A stretch of 7,729 nt of DNA from Planctomycetota bacterium (GTDB taxonomy: Bacteria; Planctomycetota; Phycisphaerae; WQYP01), in the NCBI GenBank assembly GCA_021809365.1, contig JAKBAC010000096.1:5550-13278 (forward strand), in the 5' to 3' direction. The notes under the pieces were generated by a model, which was given only the letters and a program-made list of their open reading frames with translations, did not search any database and was not told where the DNA came from. A program made the translations under genes and the position numbers. The first letter of the stretch is position 1. Each line of letters opens with the position of its first letter. Below are positions 5,570 through 7,729 of the stretch, piece after piece.

Positions 5570-6782
5570 GCCGCCACAGACGCGTACCAAGCTCTCCGCC
5601 GGTGATCGCGGCCTTGCCGTCGGGCGAAACAGCGATAGACGTACAGCCGCCCGATATTCGGTGTGAGCGCCACGACATCTTACCCGTTGAGATATCCACT
5701 GCGGCGAAATAGCCGGGCAAATCTGGCTCAAATACATCGATCGCGACAATGACCTGCCGGGGATTGGCACCAGGCGTAAGCCCAATGACCGTAGAGGGCG
5801 GTTGTTGTGGGCGTAGCAGCACTCGACGCAGGAGCATACCCGTCCTTGCGTTGCATACGTAGATCGAGGGCCGCCCCAGCCCGCACATCGTGAACACAAT
5901 CTGGTTTTCGGATGGGATGTAGCACATGGCGTCGGGGGGGCCGATGGACCAGTTGGCCTGCAGGCGCACGGAGGATTTTGGTGCGGGCTGCAGCGCCGGC
6001 TTGCGCCCGGTGAGACGGGCAATCCACAAACGGCGGTCGGTGCCAAGAACGGCGAGCCGGTGCGACCCGAGGTATACGATGGCCATGGGCTGCCAGCCCG
6101 GTCGCCCCGGAGGTGCCTTCAGCTTTTGCTCCAATGCCCCGCTCCGGACGTCCCGGATATAAATGTAGCCAAGGCTCCGGGCGGCCGAATAGCCAATGGC
6201 AAGATGGCGTGCGTGAGGGGAAAATGCGGGCAGTACTCCGGATGTGCCAATCGGATTCGGCAAGATGCTTACGACGTTATGCTTGACGAGGCTCCACAGG
6301 CAAACCGATCCAGCACCATCCCCGGACCGCACCTCGACTGCGAGAACACGCCCGTTGGCCGCAATGGCGCTGCGGGCATGGATCCCCCCGGCAATCGTCC
6401 AACCCCGTGGGACTACCAGACGCCCAGGATGCTCCACGGGACTAAGTTCGGAGCCTTCGTCAGCGGTGAGATGCGGAATACGGCTTACACGGCCGCCGAT
6501 CATGCCCATTTCTGATTTCACTATCCGGTCGAATCGATCCAGCGGTGGCCCACTTATAACCCCCGCGACCTCCGGCCCCGTATGCAGCAGGATTATCGCA
6601 GATGAGTTCGAGGCGAAGCCTACCGCCTCCGCCGGCCGCTGATTCTTGCGCCACCACGAATAGACCAATTTCGGCTGGCCAGCCACCGCTCGCCCAGAGG
6701 CCCCGGCGGCGGCTCGGATATATGGCAACATAATCGCCAGAGCAAATATGAAGCCCAACTTGTGATTTATAACGCGATTCAT
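5553..6782 (-). CDS. Exported WD40/beta-propeller-like protein
   Basis: This 409-residue protein begins with a signal peptide (MNRVINHKLGFIFALAIMLP, cleavage near residue 27). The rest shows degenerate WD40/YVTN-type blades: GSVCLWSLVKHN (158-169), PAFSPHARHLAIGYSA then YIYIRDVRSGAL (185-217), LAVLGTDRRLWIARLTG (243-259), SIYVCNARTGMLLRR (306-320), FAAVDISTGKMSWR (359-372) and the clearest one, TSIAVSPDGKAAITGG followed by TRLWRL (381-405). Such proteins are usually non-enzymatic binding or scaffolding modules outside the cytoplasm. ATG 6782 has GGAG 9 nt upstream. The frame ends four residues after the last blade, exactly where a transmembrane anchor appears in another frame, so the C-terminus is probably truncated by a frameshift. 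Blade number and ligand cannot be told. No functional partner is evident next to it. Confidence 0.75.
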   Translation of the reverse strand: MNRVINHKLGFIFALAIMLPYIRAAAGASGRAVAGQPKLVYSWWRKNQRPAEAVGFASNSSAIILLHTGPEVAGVISGPPLDRFDRIVKSEMGMIGGRVSRIPHLTADEGSELSPVEHPGRLVVPRGWTIAGGIHARSAIAANGRVLAVEVRSGDGAGSVCLWSLVKHNVVSILPNPIGTSGVLPAFSPHARHLAIGYSAARSLGYIYIRDVRSGALEQKLKAPPGRPGWQPMAIVYLGSHRLAVLGTDRRLWIARLTGRKPALQPAPKSSVRLQANWSIGPPDAMCYIPSENQIVFTMCGLGRPSIYVCNARTGMLLRRVLLRPQQPPSTVIGLTPGANPRQVIVAIDVFEPDLPGYFAAVDISTGKMSWRSHRISGGCTSIAVSPDGKAAITGGELGTRLWRLPSDR

Positions 6783-6940
6783 TTTTCGTCACTCCAAGCC
6801 CGATATCAGCAGCACAAATCAGCGCCTTCCCAATGCATTTCCACCACCACCCATCATTTCCGCACCGGCTTGGCGAATTGACGGATGTCACCTTTTCAGC
6901 GCCCGGAAAGTAAGTCTGCGACATCCGACAACAGCGCAAA
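6783..6940. other. Non-coding gap upstream of the propeller gene
   Basis: Between the vapC stub and the propeller start I see no credible gene, hairpin or promoter beyond the propeller's own ribosome site. Minus-strand frames open across it are His/Cys/Trp-rich and run out of frame into the propeller gene. It may contain unrecognisable remains of the broken toxin gene. Confidence 0.4.
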
Positions 6941-7120
6941 TCAGGTTGGAATCGAAATGTTATTCCTTGATGCCTCCAAAGCCAGTGGATTTGGACACTC
7001 GTGGACAGTCGATGCCGTCCAGCGGCCGCCTGTTGCAGCACATGCTCCCACGGCATCGGCGGCGGATTCACCTTCAAAAAAGGCGATCAGCGCCCAACCA
7101 TCCAGCACTTTGGCGGCCAT
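6941..7120 (-). pseudogene. Broken vapC (PIN-domain toxin) stub
   Basis: A 59-codon frame begins 1 nt after the antitoxin stop (TGACATG) and reads MAAKVLDGWALIAFFEGE followed by SAADAV, the standard N-terminus of a VapC ribonuclease toxin including the first catalytic Asp (Asp7). After Val24 the similarity leaves this frame. If one G is dropped from the GGG run at 7047-7049, it continues as EHVLQQAAAGRHRLSTSV, the expected next helix. The remaining PIN acidic residues (central Glu, DA and GD motifs) are not found downstream in any frame, so most of the gene is lost. The actual frame ends at TGA 6943-6941 in unrelated sequence. A non-functional relic is the simplest reading. A ribosome site (GGGAAAGG) and tight spacing show it was the toxin partner of the antitoxin just upstream. 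Confidence 0.7.
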
Positions 7121-7121
7121 G

Positions 7122-7316
7122 TCAGAGTCGCCTTTCCCGCCGGCGCTCTTCCCTCATCGCTTTTAACACGCCCTTACCCTTTAATGAGCCGCGCAGACTC
7201 TTAATGTAGGCGCGGGTGACGGGTTTAAGCAGGATACCCTCCGGCGTGACCACGACGGCCGCTTTCGTGCCTTTTTCAATCGCCAACTCCCGGCGGATGC
7301 GGCCGTAGATTTTCAC
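7122..7316 (-). CDS. AbrB/MazE-type antitoxin, short N-terminus
   Basis: A 64-residue protein (GTG start) whose first half matches the DNA-binding swapped hairpin of AbrB-like antitoxins. VKIYGRIRRELAIEKGTK stands where the family has V-x-I-P-x-x-IR-x-x-L followed by a Gly turn, then AAVVVTPEGILLKPV. A basic tail follows (RGSLKGKGVL, then REERRRERRL), the segment that normally embraces the toxin. The GTG at 7316 overlaps the upstream vapC stop as GTGA. The first roughly ten residues usual for the family would be missing; an in-frame GTG nine codons earlier (at about 7343), inside the vapC end, could restore them, but the sequence there is dictated by vapC. The usual IP is IY. Its cognate toxin lies 1 nt downstream and is broken, so it may be an orphan antitoxin or a decaying gene. 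Confidence 0.65.
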   Translation of the reverse strand: MKIYGRIRRELAIEKGTKAAVVVTPEGILLKPVTRAYIKSLRGSLKGKGVLKAMREERRRERRL

Positions 7317-7711
7317 ACCAACTGGACCCTGATTTCGTTGCACCGTGCCATTTCTCGATCCCCGGTCAAAATCAAATCCATACCGCATTCCATGGCCGTG
7401 GCCACGTGAATCGCATCGGGCGTTTTGAGTCCATACCGCACCCTTAAATCCGTAGCCAATTCGATCACCGAGGCCCCAACGTCAGCGACCTGCAAGGACC
7501 GCCGCATAAAAAACTCCTCATACTGCGCCATCAAGGCGGATTGGCCCTCGCGCAGCGGCCGAACTCGGCATTCCAGACGGGACAGGCGGGAAGTTGTGAC
7601 AGTCCCACCGCTGCTCTCGGCCTGCGTCACCCATGCAAGTACCGCCTTTCGCAAATCGCCAGGGCCTTCCATGCCGTAGATAATCGCACTGGCGTCGAGA
7701 TATAGATTCAT
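7313..7711 (-). CDS. vapC: VapC-type PIN-domain ribonuclease toxin
   Basis: A 132-residue PIN-domain protein of normal VapC length. The four acidic metal-binding positions are present: Asp6 in LYLDASAIIY, Glu47 in SRLECRVRP, Asp99 in KTPDAIHVATA and Asp118 in ILTGDREMA; the end EIRVQLV is also typical. Such toxins cleave tRNA or rRNA until neutralised by an antitoxin. ATG 7711 is 8 nt after GGGAG and gives the standard N-terminus; an in-frame GTG at 7726 lies just before that site. Its own antitoxin would normally be encoded immediately upstream, beyond the right edge. The AbrB-type antitoxin that overlaps its stop (GTGA) is paired by position with the broken second vapC, though cross-neutralisation is possible. 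Confidence 0.9.
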   Translation of the reverse strand: MNLYLDASAIIYGMEGPGDLRKAVLAWVTQAESSGGTVTTSRLSRLECRVRPLREGQSALMAQYEEFFMRRSLQVADVGASVIELATDLRVRYGLKTPDAIHVATAMECGMDLILTGDREMARCNEIRVQLV

Positions 7712-7719
7712 GTACCTTT

Positions 7720-7724
7720 CTCCC
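7720..7724 (-). promoter_or_regulatory. Ribosome binding site selecting the vapC start
   Basis: GGGAG on the minus strand is 8 nt before ATG 7711. The upstream in-frame GTG (7726) would leave this site inside the coding region, so the shorter protein is preferred. Confidence 0.5.
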
Positions 7725-7729
7725 ACCCC

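Noticed and set aside
5423..6046. 207-codon minus-strand frame as one gene
   Set aside because: Only its last 48 codons look like protein; the rest is an Arg/Pro/Ser-rich shadow of the propeller gene.
6460..7077. 205-codon minus-strand frame as a gene
   Set aside because: It joins the frameshifted vapC remnant to an out-of-frame copy of the propeller N-terminus; Trp/Cys/Arg-rich and no family resemblance overall.
7317..7388. Upstream extension of the antitoxin to ATG 7388
   Set aside because: These 24 codons overlap the conserved 3' end of vapC (GD motif and C-terminus) and look like its shadow; a GTG at the vapC stop is the natural start, with one alternative GTG nine codons earlier noted.

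Overview
The window looks like chromosomal DNA of moderate GC from a Gram-negative plant-polymer-degrading bacterium, most likely of the PVC group (Planctomycetota or Verrucomicrobiota). Reasons: three neighbouring exported proteins end in PEP-CTERM sorting signals (a P-x-P motif, a hydrophobic helix and an Arg/Lys tail), two of them have pectin-enzyme folds, and strong GGAGG-type ribosome sites are common. No RNA gene, CRISPR array, integrase or transposase was found. The taxonomic guess is inference.

Layout. (a) 3-197 (+): the C-terminal end of an unrecognised protein, tail to tail with the next gene; both stop codons lie inside one TTATAA. (b) 192-3789 (-): three PEP-CTERM genes. In transcription order they are a polygalacturonase-like (GH28) protein that has lost its catalytic middle, a PEP-CTERM protein of unknown role with a good sigma70-type promoter and a roughly 215-nt leader, and an apparently complete pectin methylesterase (CE8). 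(c) 4064-5253 (+): an SGNH/GDSL hydrolase translationally coupled (ATGA) to a four-helix DUF2127 membrane protein. (d) 5254-5422: a convergent intergenic stretch with three degenerate repeat units about 45 nt apart, able to form alternative hairpins. (e) 5553-6782 (-): an exported WD40/beta-propeller-like protein. Its stop codon is followed, in another frame, by a transmembrane helix and an Arg-rich tail that look like its lost membrane anchor. (f) 6941-7711 (-): toxin-antitoxin debris: an intact PIN toxin (VapC), a short AbrB-type antitoxin overlapping its stop by 4 nt, and 1 nt further on the frameshifted 5' stub of a second vapC.

How the genes could work together. The pectinesterase would demethylate pectin outside the cell, and the ancestor of the GH28 protein would then have cleaved the polygalacturonate. 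The PEP-CTERM tails suggest that both were delivered to the cell surface. The SGNH hydrolase has no signal peptide, so if it belongs to the locus it acts on an internal product. The GH28 deletion, the frameshifted propeller protein and the broken vapC show that the window is partly decaying. I did not find a convincingly new, intact multi-gene system. The closest candidates are the coupled SGNH-DUF2127 pair and the surface-sorted pectin enzymes with possible shared operator words.
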